Source of the DNA: Trissonchulus latispiculum
Lineage: Eukaryota; Nematoda; Enoplea; Enoplida; Ironidae
Direction of reading: 5' to 3'
Assembly (NCBI GenBank): GCA_030248195.1
Contig: JASAND010024113.1
Coordinates: 1-64,000 of the forward strand
DNA: 64,000 nucleotides
The notes under the pieces are model-generated. The model did no database searches. It was not told where the DNA came from and worked only from the letters and a program-made list of their open reading frames with translations. Below are positions 13,342 through 25,300 of the stretch, piece after piece. Each line of letters starts with the position of its first letter. Position 1 is the first letter of the stretch. Both the position numbers and the translations under genes were made by a program.

Positions 13342-16300
13342 GCCGATTGTGAAAAATAGCGTTTCAACTAGTATCTATATATAGTATACATTACAGACAG
13401 GTTTTGTTTCAGTACGTGAAAATCACATTAAAAGTATTTTATTTCAACATTTCAACAAGTAAAAAATTTAAAAAGTATACTGTAACTCAGCTGCAATTGA
13501 ATCTCGTGCCAGATAACCTGCTCAGAGGTTTTTTCCTTTCATTGAAAATTTAGAAATCCTGCAAGATGGGTTCTTTAAGTGAACATCTCAGTCAATAAAA
13601 TTTAACGAAGTGTCCAATTAATTCTAAGCCATAATGGAACAGTAATTTCAGAATCAAAAATTTTACAGCCAAAATAATTTCTGAAATCTAAAACACTACG
13701 CAGTACTGTACAGTACAGTATATACAGTAGTTTTGAACCCTGAAACCGGTACTGGTGGCCTCGGTGCATGTCTAACTAAACCTTCTTGGAACTTCTCCTC
13801 TGCAAAACCGTCCTGGAACATAGAAAAACCAGGACACCTCACCTCTTACAGGTCAGTACAGTGCAACAGCCCATCCATACTAACCATAGCATAAAAAAGA
13901 CCATAAATGCAACTGATACGGAACAAAACTTCACTTTTGGAGTGTATTCATAATTAAAAGCACATTTAGTGTGTCTCCCATCGATTTTACTGCCAAAATT
14001 TATCGACATTGGGAACTACAGTACATTTCATGAAATCCAGGACTGGTGGCGTAATTTCCAAATTGGCGAAAACAGCAAAATGTCGCGAAGTATTAGCGAT
14101 TTTCGCCAAAGTTGGCGAAAACTCCGAACAAAGTTGGCGAAAAAAACAAGAATTGTCGCCAAGTAAACAAGACTTTTCGCCAATTTTGGCGAAAATTGCC
14201 GTCACTTTGCGATATTTCGCCAATTTGGAAATTACGCCACCAGTCCTGGATTTCACGAAATGTACTGTAGAGTAGTGCCTGCCTTAGTTACCCCAAAAAT
14301 TACCCGCCCCCATGGGTAACTAAGGCAGGGTCTGCGGTGAGAGTTGTCGCATGTTTCTACTACTCGGGACTGCTGTTTCTGGCGATTCAGCATATGTGCA
14401 GTCTGAATATATAACCCAAACTTAAGTACCGGCCGTTCAAAATTTTTAACAGGTAGGTTATAAATACCCACTTTTTGGCAGTGCAAAAGTACTAGTCGTT
14501 TGAGCCCATAAAAAAATTACTCAGGTGACTGGGGAGGTTAAGTTTGCTTCTAAAATAACGTACACAACCTCAGCTAATTCTTAGAATAATTTTTGGATGA
14601 GCAGCGTGGCTCATACGGCCACGGGGGGCTTTGGCAGCACGTTCCTGAAATCTGCCTTTGTTAGCTTGAGTGCCTTAGTTACCCCAGTTCACCGTAAATA
14701 ATTTGAAAATGCTCTTGATTTTCTGATCTCTCTAATGCAAATAATCTAAATGGCACTTTCTATATTTTTCTTTTGCTAACTAAATCTGTCGTCACTTTAT
14801 AAATGCAAAAAACATGAATAGTTTCTGGAGGATTGCGAGCAATTACAAAATTCTTGGTCAATTATCAAATTATATAAATCAAGCGGTAACCGAAGGCCCC
14901 CCTCATGGAAAATTCAATTAAAATGATATATATGTGGAAGTCAAATTGGATTTTCAGGCAAATCTGATTTGTCTGAACATTCATTTCAGTCAAACTGGAT
15001 TTGACCTTCAAATTGAATCTACCATTGTTTGAAGCCATAAAAATCCAGTTGGACTGAACTGAATTGAGTCAAATCCAATTTGACGTTTTCTGTTTCAGTC
15101 AAACCGTAATTCAATTCAATGTGAATGTTAATCTTTACGGCAGAGATTATTAAATTTCGATTTGATTTCTACAACGGCTCTATAGAATCAAAGGAAATTG
15201 CCGCCTATAATAATAACACGAGTATTTTTGTATAAAGGCGGCGTTTTCCTTTGATCTTTGCAGTTAGAGCCGCTTTACAGATCGAAGGAAGCATTTTCAG
15301 GTGTTCGTACACCAAGAAAAAATTCTCAGCGTCATCGATTCTACCAGAAAACCATAAAAAATTTAAAAAATTTTGAAATTTAATAATTTGAAAAACAAAC
15401 ACAATCTTTACAATATATATCATTAATGTCTATACCTGCCAAGCCACCTTTGGTGACGACAGTTTCGTAAGTCATCGTAGAGCAGGGTTGGGCGAGACCG
15501 AGATTTCGACGAGACCGAGACCGAGAACGAGACCGAGGCCAGGGTACCGAGACCGAGACCGAGACCGAGACTGGCCAGGTCTCGGCTTTTGGGCGAGACC
15601 GAGACCGAGACTAGCAATTTTAAGCTTAAAATTAATTTTTTACAGTTTTTGAGGCTTAGGCTCAGTATTAGGTACTTTAGCACATAAATATACGGTTTCC
15701 GCACCTCGTCAACTAATTTTCGTTACATTAATTTAAAGTTTTCGCTGAAATTTGATGTTTTCAAAAAATTTCCGGTCTCGGTCCGAGACCGAGACTTTTG
15801 GGTGAGCGAGACCGAGACCGAGACTGGTCAAGTCTCGGCTTTTGGGCGAGACCGAGACCGAGACTCCCAACCCTGTCGTAGAGGTGTCAGATTCATCGCT
15901 AGGAATTCTTTCATCATCAGCCGTTGCATACTCTTCATTACTATTAGAGGAATTCATATTTACCAAAATTATCAATAACTTATCTAAATATAAATAAAAG
16001 AAAATTTAAAACATTTACATACCATTCAATTTGTCATATCCTAAGTTTGTCACAAAGTTCAGCTAATGTTTTGTATTACGTATATTACGTATATGTTTGT
16101 AAAACCATACATTTTTAGTTATATATCAAGCATTGTCTTACGTACAGTTATGTTATGCTATATCTATAGGAGTGTTTCTATGAAACCTCAAACATTATTC
16201 TATTCTAATAGTAAGTTACATAATCTGTGTATGTATATTCTCATCCATAGTTATTCACTTGTAGTAGTGGTAGTTTTCATATAACATTCTGTTGACACGC

Positions 16301-19300
16301 CTGGGGACATTGGTGGACTATTAAACACAAGTGTTAAATAGTTCAGTGGTGGCCTACAGACCTGTCAACAGCCAAATAATCTGTTCTCAGTACAGTTATT
16401 AATTGAATGTCCGTACTGCTATCGCCAGCAGTTATGAATTGACATGAAATTGTCACGCGTTCCCCTTTATTACATACAAGGAATTAAATTACACTAAACC
16501 ACCCTATCCCAATTACAAAATAAAAACCTACTTTTATCTAACCTACTCACCAAATTTTAATCACCTTCTTAACCTCCTTGTTTAGTATAAAAGGGAAACG
16601 CGTTTGCAAAACGTCGTTCTGTCTGAAGAATAAAACTTTAAGTATAGTTGTATTTATAACTCCTAGCTATCGTAATCCCAGGCAGACCAATTCAAAGCTC
16701 ATCGGAATTCAGGTTTAATCAATTCTAAGCGATCATAATTTAAGTATATTATATAAATTTCGCGCTATCCTCATGTCAGTTACTTATTCCTAGCTATTAT
16801 CAATCACAGCTATTATAACTCTTGGCTACTCTAAATACGTAGCCATCAGAGACAACATAGTTATACTTCAACGTAAACTCTCGCGGTTACATTTTTGGAG
16901 GTTCCACCGAGATTCAGGAGGTGAAGCAAAATCCAGCTGTAGTAACAGTGGACTCGGGAATAGATAAAGCAGCAGACCCCACGAAGTCAGGACCTACAGA
17001 CAAACCTATAAAGTCGGAAGATACCGATAACACCTCCTCTGCAACATCGACAGCAGACGCCGCGAAGTCAGGATCTACAGACACACACATAAAGTCAGAA
17101 GAAACCGATAACACCCCCCCTGCAACATCAATCAAACTTCAATCAGTAAGAACCCCCGAATTCTCTCAGCGTATCCGGAATATTAGTGAAAAAATAAACC
17201 AGTCGATTGATCGACTCCATCAGAATCGGGATTACCCAAGAATTTCCGCTACAAGTACTCAGGGTGCCACCAACCTGACCTCTAACAAATCAAGTTCGGA
17301 TAGCGACGACAGTACTAGCACAGCCTTCTCTGGCTTCAACCCTTCAGACGTAGAAGAGACAGAACGTATTATATCACAATTGCCAGAATCGCCACAATTG
17401 TCAATGCAAGGCGGACAACAAGTCCCGGACTTTACCCAGCTCCAACATACTCTACAGAACCTGCCAGACAGCTTAAAACAAGCAATGGCAGGCATGAGTG
17501 CAGTAACCAGTCTTATTGGACTACGTTACTCCGGACAAGCGCATGAGAATTGGAAAGAGTTTATTGACTCTTTCGACATTATTGGAACTGCCAACGGCTG
17601 GGCCCCAGATGAAAAAGCCAGAATGTTGCCGGTATGTCTACAGGGGCAGGCAAGGGATATTTACGCAGCTCTAAATAGCAGCGTCAAGGCCAATTACCCC
17701 GACCTAATAAAGGCATTAAAATGCGCCTTGGAACCAGCCGAAATGGCTAGGTTCAAGAGTGCTCAGCTACATAGACGTATTCAACAACCACACGAGCGAG
17801 TATCCGATTTTGGTGCTAACATTAAGAAGCTAGTTAAGGGTGCGTATCCAAAATTTGACTCAGATCATCAAGAAAAGCTATGCTTGGAATTTTTCATAGC
17901 CGGTTTACTACCACATTACGGGCGTCTAGTTATGGCTAAAGAACCCAAAAATTTCGAAGAGGCCTTAAAATCGGCTAAGCTCGTAGAAGCTGGGGAATTT
18001 TTAACAGCGGGTCTTAGTCCAGCTGGTACAGTGACACTGGACACCCGAGCTGAAACCTTAACAGTTGCAAAGACACAAAATACTGAGGACAAAGAGTGGA
18101 AGCAAGCCTTTAAAGAAATCAATGACAAATTAGAGGCTTTAACAATGGACCACCAACGCCAGAGTGGCTACGTGTTAGGCTTAATGGAAAGATCCAACAC
18201 GCCTACGCCGCAGACCCCTATGAGACGAGAAGATACTCGTATTAGATCAATGCCAACACGGGAATGGACAACAGATAGCCGAATAATTTGCCACTACTGT
18301 AAGAAACCGGGCCACTTCGTCATCAACTGCCGCAAACGAAAGCGGGACAGAGAAGCTAACGAGTCTTACCCCCCAAATATTAATACCTGGCGGCGAAATC
18401 CAGCTACTAACAATAACTGGCGCACTCCTACTGCTAATAGGCAGAACAGTTACGGCAGTTCAGTCAGAAACCAACCAACAAACCGTGCTTATGCAGTTAC
18501 CGCCAACAACGTCGCGTCCCCAGAAAATAACTCGGAGACCGCCGATGTGACCGAATTACACGAGACCATCCAAATGTTAACAGAACAAAACCAGGAACTC
18601 CTAAACAGCCAATATTCGGATTTCGTGGGAACTATATCTGTTTCCCCCGCAATCGATTCCACTATAAACCACGAGGGAGAAAACAACAACCACCACACTG
18701 GTGAAATTCAGGTATCCGACCATAGCCCTACATTGACGCCTTTCAGCCCTGATAATGAACCACAGATCAACCGAAAGGCAACACTAGAACAGACAACAAA
18801 GGCGGGAAATACCAGAACAGAAAAAAGGACTTTGCTACAGGACCCAACCACTAACGACTCAGACAATTACACAAAAACCTCCCTACTCGGAAATCTTATT
18901 GGTGGATACTTTCCGAAATCCATACTATTATTTATTGTCATGTGCCTCATGGTACCTGTAACATCAGTAAGAAGCATTACTGAAATGGCTAGCGGACCAA
19001 TGGTTTGTCAAACTGAGCAAGGCAGGGCTCTATGGCGACTACCGGGAAGACTCCGTTGCAACTCAGCAGTCAGCACTTCACGTCAAGATTTGCAAACTGT
19101 AGAGCTCACGTTATACAAACGCAACTACGTGAAGTACAAGTCTAAAGCATGGAAATGTACAATTGTGAAACAAACAGTGCGTACCTTCACTTACTTTTTC
19201 GCTAATTACCACCTCAAAGAAGAAGAAAAACATGGCATTCGAGTGACCGGAACCGAATGTGAATCCATGAGACGGTTCCATCAATGTGATGCTGGGCCCC

Positions 19301-22300
19301 TAACCCTACGTGGTGGTCTCTGGCAGACCGATAATAAAGTCAACTATAAGTGGTCAGGAGGAGGTATTGATTGCTGTCACTGGCACACCTACACCGCCAC
19401 TAATTGTTTCATGTATGAAGCCTATGTTTACAAACGCCACAGCAGTGAAAACATGGAATCAACAGCCGGATGGGTTGAACACTGCGACTATAGATCAGGC
19501 GGATGCCAACTTCGAGACGGCAGCTATCTACTGTGGGAACCGAACCAGGACGAAAGATGCGAGTTCCTGGAGTGGCAGACCCTACCGGGAGAGATGTGGG
19601 GAGCCAACTGGCTAGCAGACAATGATCAACTAGCACTAACATTTCAAAGTGGAAACTTTGCCAAGGACTGCCACAATCGGGAGATACAGTTAACTGATCA
19701 GGGCATTCCAGTACGAATACACCCACCGATCTATAAATATAAACGTTCAGCTGGAAATACCTCCACTCCCGAACAGTTGATGGCCAGCCTACGCAAAAGC
19801 GAGACCGCCGGCCCCCAGTTGAAACAATGGGCTATCGACAATGGTATTGTGACCACTGATTTAATGGCCTCCTCACTACAAGCACAAGAATTTAAAGTGC
19901 AAAGAAACCTAAACTTTGCTTTCAAACAGGCAATGAACGCAGCTTGTCGCTCTATGGCAACCATTATGGAGGTCCTAAAAGCGGACATGATGGCTAACCC
20001 GACATTAGCTATTAGAGCCCTCTTGGGCCGCAATGATATAATTGCCAGAGCAGGAGGCAACGTAATATCAACATGGCCCTGTCAAGAAATCGAAACTGGA
20101 TTCTACCACTTTGAACCTATGAATGAAACCTGCAGCATGGAAATACCAATTAAATTTCTATTAAATTCACAAGAATATTCAGCCTATCTTGACCCTATAA
20201 CAAATATAGTGCACAAAAACCCTTATCCTGTTGACTGCAGACTCAACAGAGAAGTTCCAATACAACTACATGGGAAAATGTATACGTATCAAAGCGAAAC
20301 TGGAGATCTAACTCCTCTTCTTCACATCCCAGAATTGAGGGCATTCTCATGGAATACTAGCGAACCATGGAGTTTCCAACCCACAATATTCAGCCAGATA
20401 GTAATGTACAATTTCTCCGAAATCACGTCGGAAATTAGTTTGAACGAAATTATCGGAGGATTACAATATCAACAAAAAATCATACAAGAACTCAGTGACC
20501 GCACCTCACAGAAATCCCCAAAGCAGGTAGCCCAAGGCGTAGTAAACGGCATCATTAATAAAGGTTTCTTTGGATTCCTACATGGGTTTGCTATTAGTCC
20601 ATGGCAACTATGGGTGTTTCTTGTATGTGCATACGTAACAATTAGCTTTCTCCTTATCCATTGCTGCCCTACGCAAATACGTGAAGGAATGGCCTTTAAC
20701 CTTCCCAGAATTTGGCCAGGCTTCCAAAAGTGGGCTCGCAAACGAAGACGGGCGACCTCACGAGCGCTAATACTCCGACTTCGTCAACGGCAGAAGAGAG
20801 GCAGCCCTAACGGTAGTTCTACAGATAACAGAGACCCCGAAGCCGAAGAAATGCTAACCTTACCGCCGCCATGCCAGCCACCAACTGCACCCAGCCTTAT
20901 CGAACGTGTCCGAAAATTATTTACACCCTATCGAACTCCAACGATATTAAACATTCCAGCATTCTCACCCGAGAACACACAGGAGCAATCGGCTCAAGCC
21001 CTACCAGGACTCCGAACAATAGAATCCCTGTACCCTCGAAAGGACTTGAAATTGGACAGGCAAACCCAAGTCTCACCAGCATTAAACTCATTCGTCCCAG
21101 TAGCAGAACCTGTCGAAATTCCTAGTATTACTCAGTATTGGCCGGAGACAATCAAAACTCCTACCCAAACTGATATGACCAACCAGAGATCGGCAAGGTC
21201 AGAGTCTGCAGCCTACACCTGTCACGACTGTTGCGTAGTCCTTCGTACATTTTTTCGGGGGGGGGGCACGAGGGTAGAAATTTTCGGGGGGGATGTTTTG
21301 TATGTGGTCCTTCGTACATCTGACAAAACTGATGCATAATTAATTTATTTTCGAAATTTATTCGCAACAAAATAATCGCAGTTTTGCCAAAATGGTTTTT
21401 CGGTCAAATCTCTAGCTTAAAGCAATAAAGTCCGGCTAATAGGCGCACATAAAATGTGCGTGTAAAAATAAGCCAACGTTGTTCTTAACATGTGGCAGTA
21501 ATTTTGAAAAAACTGATTTCCTCAAAAATGACCATTATTTGACCCTCAAAACAGTTTTTTACTTATACTGACTTAAGCACTGGAGATAGCTCAAAAGTTG
21601 TAAAAGCAAGAATGTTCATTTTCCTGTTGTCTTTCCAGCTATAACAACCAATCCAATGTCTTGACTACCTACTGGGAGCCTAAGGCCAAAAACCAAAACT
21701 TTCTTATCTTTTGGTCTAAAAAATACGGAACTGGTCCCAGAATGTTAAAGAGCACGGAAACAGGTTCTTTCGTAAGTTTTAGCCATTTACGTAAAAGATT
21801 AAAGCCGTATGAGTGAAAAATACCCAAAAGGAAACCAGTATATACCTTAAGGGGGGCTACTAAAATCTAAGCTCCGACATTGTCCGATTGCTTACTTTTT
21901 GACGAAGATGACACTGCCTTCCAGCCATATGCAGCCGTCGCGTTTATGTGTCCGACCCCTCCCCTTTTTCACAACTACCAACATAATTAAAAATCTCTGC
22001 TGGTTGCAAAACCCTAGTTTCACGGTTGCCATTTGCCATTATTATTTGGCACATATATATATGCCTCTATCTGCAGAAAAATACCAGAAATCTGTATCTT
22101 ATCTGCATCTAAGGGAATTACCCTTCAAAGTTGATGTTTTGGCAAAAATTTAAAAATTTTTGGTTAACGAAAGGAAAATTTGACTACTGGTGCGAGCTAT
22201 AAGGCTGTAATTTGGCACATATATACAGAGGTCCTATAGGGGTCTGGGATACTCATTTGTGATAAATGGCAAGAAATTCTGCCGCCTGAACGTACTACTA

Positions 22301-25300
22301 CGTACCCCACGTACTACGAACTGAAAAGACTGCGCATTGCTTTGTTCGCTTACTACGAACTAAAAAGAATGCGCAGTGCGTAGTCCACGTACTACGCATT
22401 AAAAAGACTACGCAGTGCGTAGTCCGCGTACTACGCACATATTACGCAAGACTACGCTATCCGTAGTCCGCGTACCACGAACTAAAAAGACTACGCAATC
22501 TGTAGTTCGCGTACTACGAACTAAAAAGAGTACGCAGTGCGTAGTCCGCGTACTACGCACGTATTACGCAAGACTACGCAATCCGTAGTCCGCGTACCAC
22601 GAACTAAAAAGACTACGCAATCTGTAGTCCGCGTACTACGAACTAAAAAGACTACGCAATCTGTAGTTCGCGTACTACGCATTAAAAAGACTACGCAATC
22701 TGTAGTTCGCGTACTACGCATTAAAAAGACTACGCAGTGCGTAGTCCGCGTACTACGCATTAAAAAGACTACGCAGTGCGTAGTCCGCGTACTACGCATT
22801 AAAAAGACTACACAGTGCGCAGTCCGCGTACTACGAACTAAAAAGACTACGCAATCTGTAGTTCGCGTACTACGCATTAAAAAGACTACGCAGTGCGTAG
22901 TCCGCGTACTACGCATTAAAAAGACTACGCAGTGCGCAGTCCGCGTACTACGAACTAAAAAGACTACGCAATCTGTAGTTCGCGTACTACGCATTAAAAA
23001 GACTACGCAGTGCGTAGCCCGCGTACTACGCATTAAAAAGACTACGCAGTGCGCAGTCCGCGTACTACGAACTAAAAAGACTACGCAATCTGTAGTTCGC
23101 GTACTACGCATTAAAAAGACTACGCAATCTGTAGTTCGCGTACTACGCATTAAAAAGACTACGCAGTGCGTAGTCCGTGTACTACGCATTAAAAAGACTA
23201 CGCAGTGCGCAGTCCGCGTACTACGAACTAAAAAGACTACGCAATCTGTAGTCCGCGTACTACGAACTAAAAAGAGGGCGCAGTGCGTAGTCCGCGTACT
23301 ACGCATTAAAAGACTACGCAGTGCGTAGTCCGCGTACTACGCATTAAAATGACTACGCAGTGCGCAGTCCGCGTACTACGAACTAAAAGGACTACGTAAT
23401 CCGTAGTCCGCGTAATACAAACTAAAAAGACTGTTCAGAATCCGCGTACTACGGAAACTTAAAGAAAAGACTTGCACTGCGTAGTCTTATGCGTCGGTGC
23501 GCTTCACGCGCCCTGTGTAGTCTTCATTGTCGGCGCGCCTTGCGTAGTCCTTTGTATTGGCATGCGTAGTGCGTGGGTCCAGCCTACACTGGTGTAGGCT
23601 GAGTGTAGGCTATGCCGACCTGTGTGACCAACTGCGTCGGACCTGCAAACCACCACTATACCCATTCTTGTCAACAATGCGCCACTCAAAGCGCTGGTAG
23701 ATACAGGTTCGACTATAACCCTAATAGATGAAAAAACATATAAAACCATCGTACGGGACAGCCAAAACCTACCTAAGCGAACTACGGATATATCAGCTAC
23801 TAGTATGACCGGGCATGAGTTGAAAATAACAGGACAAACACCTCTATCTCTAAAAATAGGTAGTACCCTAATTGACCATCCCACCTATATAGTCTCTAAC
23901 TCACCACATGCCTGCATTTTGGGCACGGACATATTAAAAAAACTTGGACCAATCATCATTGACCTACAAAATGAAACCATCACAATCCAGAAAAGTGGGG
24001 CCAATAATAACAGATGGGTTAAACCAACAACAGCCACCATAGAAGAATCAATAACAATACCGGCCCGGACGCAAGTTACTTTCGCGTGCAGCCTAAACAA
24101 GAATATCAACGGCGGCTTATTTGAACCCAACTCCCGATTTGAATCAAATACTGGACTCTACGTGGCTCGAGCGCTTGTAGCACCAGGCCCAAAAATCCCT
24201 CTGCGGGTCATGAACACAAGCAACGCACCCATAAAAATTTACGCCAAATCAAAAATCGGATCCGTTTGCACTGTCCGAGAAATGCCTACCGATTCACATC
24301 GTCCCGATGAAACTGTGCAAAATCCATTATCTGATATCGACCTTACCTCACCAGAGCTTACACCACCCCAACAAAATACGCTGCTACAGCTACTTAATAA
24401 ATTCATTGACGTTTTTGCTAAAGATGATAACGACGTCGGATGTGCTACTGCCATTAAACACACTATCGATACCGGTGATCACAAACCGATATATCAGCGT
24501 CCTTACCGCACACCTGTTTCGCTGCGCGAAACCGTTGCCCAGAAAATACAAGATTGGGTCAAACATAAAATAATTGAGCCAAGCTCATCCCCCTGGGCAT
24601 CACCAATAGTGTTAGTCTCAAAAAAGGACGGAACCATTCGAATATGCGTCGACTTCCGAAAAATAAACGCCGTTACAAAGCGTGATGTTTTCCCTTTACC
24701 TAGAATCGACGATCTCCTGGATTCCCTCGGAAAAGCCCATTTCTTTAGCACACTCGATCTGCAATCTGGGTATTACAACGTACAGATGAGCGAACAAGAC
24801 AAAGAGAAAACAGCCTTTATATGTGAAGAAGGTCTATTTCATTATAATGTAATGCCATTTGGTTTAACTAACGCACCGGCAACATTCCAAAGACTCATGA
24901 ACATAGTCCTATCCGGGCTGCAAACAAAATTTTGCTTATGCTATCTTGACGATATAATAATATTCTCTCCAACGTTTGAACAACATCTGACTGATATTTC
25001 AAATGTGCTACAGCGACTACGTGACCATCAACTCAAACTTAAAGCAAAGAAATGCCACTTTGCTCGTCGTACTGTCAGCTATCTCGGACATACCATCTCT
25101 AAAGACGGCTTACAGCCAGAAAACGACAAAATTGTTAAAGTTCGCGACTATCCGATACCAACAAACCTTACAGAACTACGCAGCTTCCTTGGTTTAGCTT
25201 CGTATTACAGAAGATTCATTAAGAACTTCGCTCAAATTGCGTATCCACTCTATGCCCTACTAAAGAAAGACAATACTTACCACTGGACAAACGACTGTGA

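Larger units (their letters stand above)
16032..16891 (+). repeat. 5' LTR
   Basis: 860 bp, TG...CA, matching 30475-31334 throughout the parts compared by eye. U3 runs to about 16615, R is short, and U5 is the remainder. A palindromic start of the TG/CA type and a 4-bp AATT duplication support exact boundaries. Confidence 0.95.
21219..23579. mobile_element. Non-coding block of about 2.4 kb between glycoprotein and pol (probable secondary insertion)
   Basis: Coding sequence stops making sense here and resumes with the protease at 23628. CAGCCTACAC occurs at 21209-21218 and again at 23580-23589, a candidate 10-bp target duplication. The block contains G-tract sequence (21255-21295), a 5'-truncated copy of the TTAA-flanked element at 46313-47320, AT-rich sequence, and a 39-bp tandem array. 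It may instead be a fixed part of this element family; other copies would decide. Confidence 0.5.

Noticed and set aside
15423..15975. Minus-strand frames rich in Ser-Val and Leu-Gly
   Set aside because: They translate GAGACC hexamer arrays of an hAT MITE.
16066..16284. 72-residue frame repeated at 30509-30727
   Set aside because: It is the same stretch of LTR U3 present twice. The identity reflects LTR duplication, not coding.
22521..23328. Two frames of about 260 residues, one on each strand
   Set aside because: Both come from a 39-bp tandem array with no stops. A 13-residue periodic peptide on both strands is expected from unit length alone.
22285..23480. CRISPR-like array of regular palindromic repeats
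   Set aside because: The units are contiguous with no unique spacers, in an animal genome, inside a retroelement. It is a satellite.
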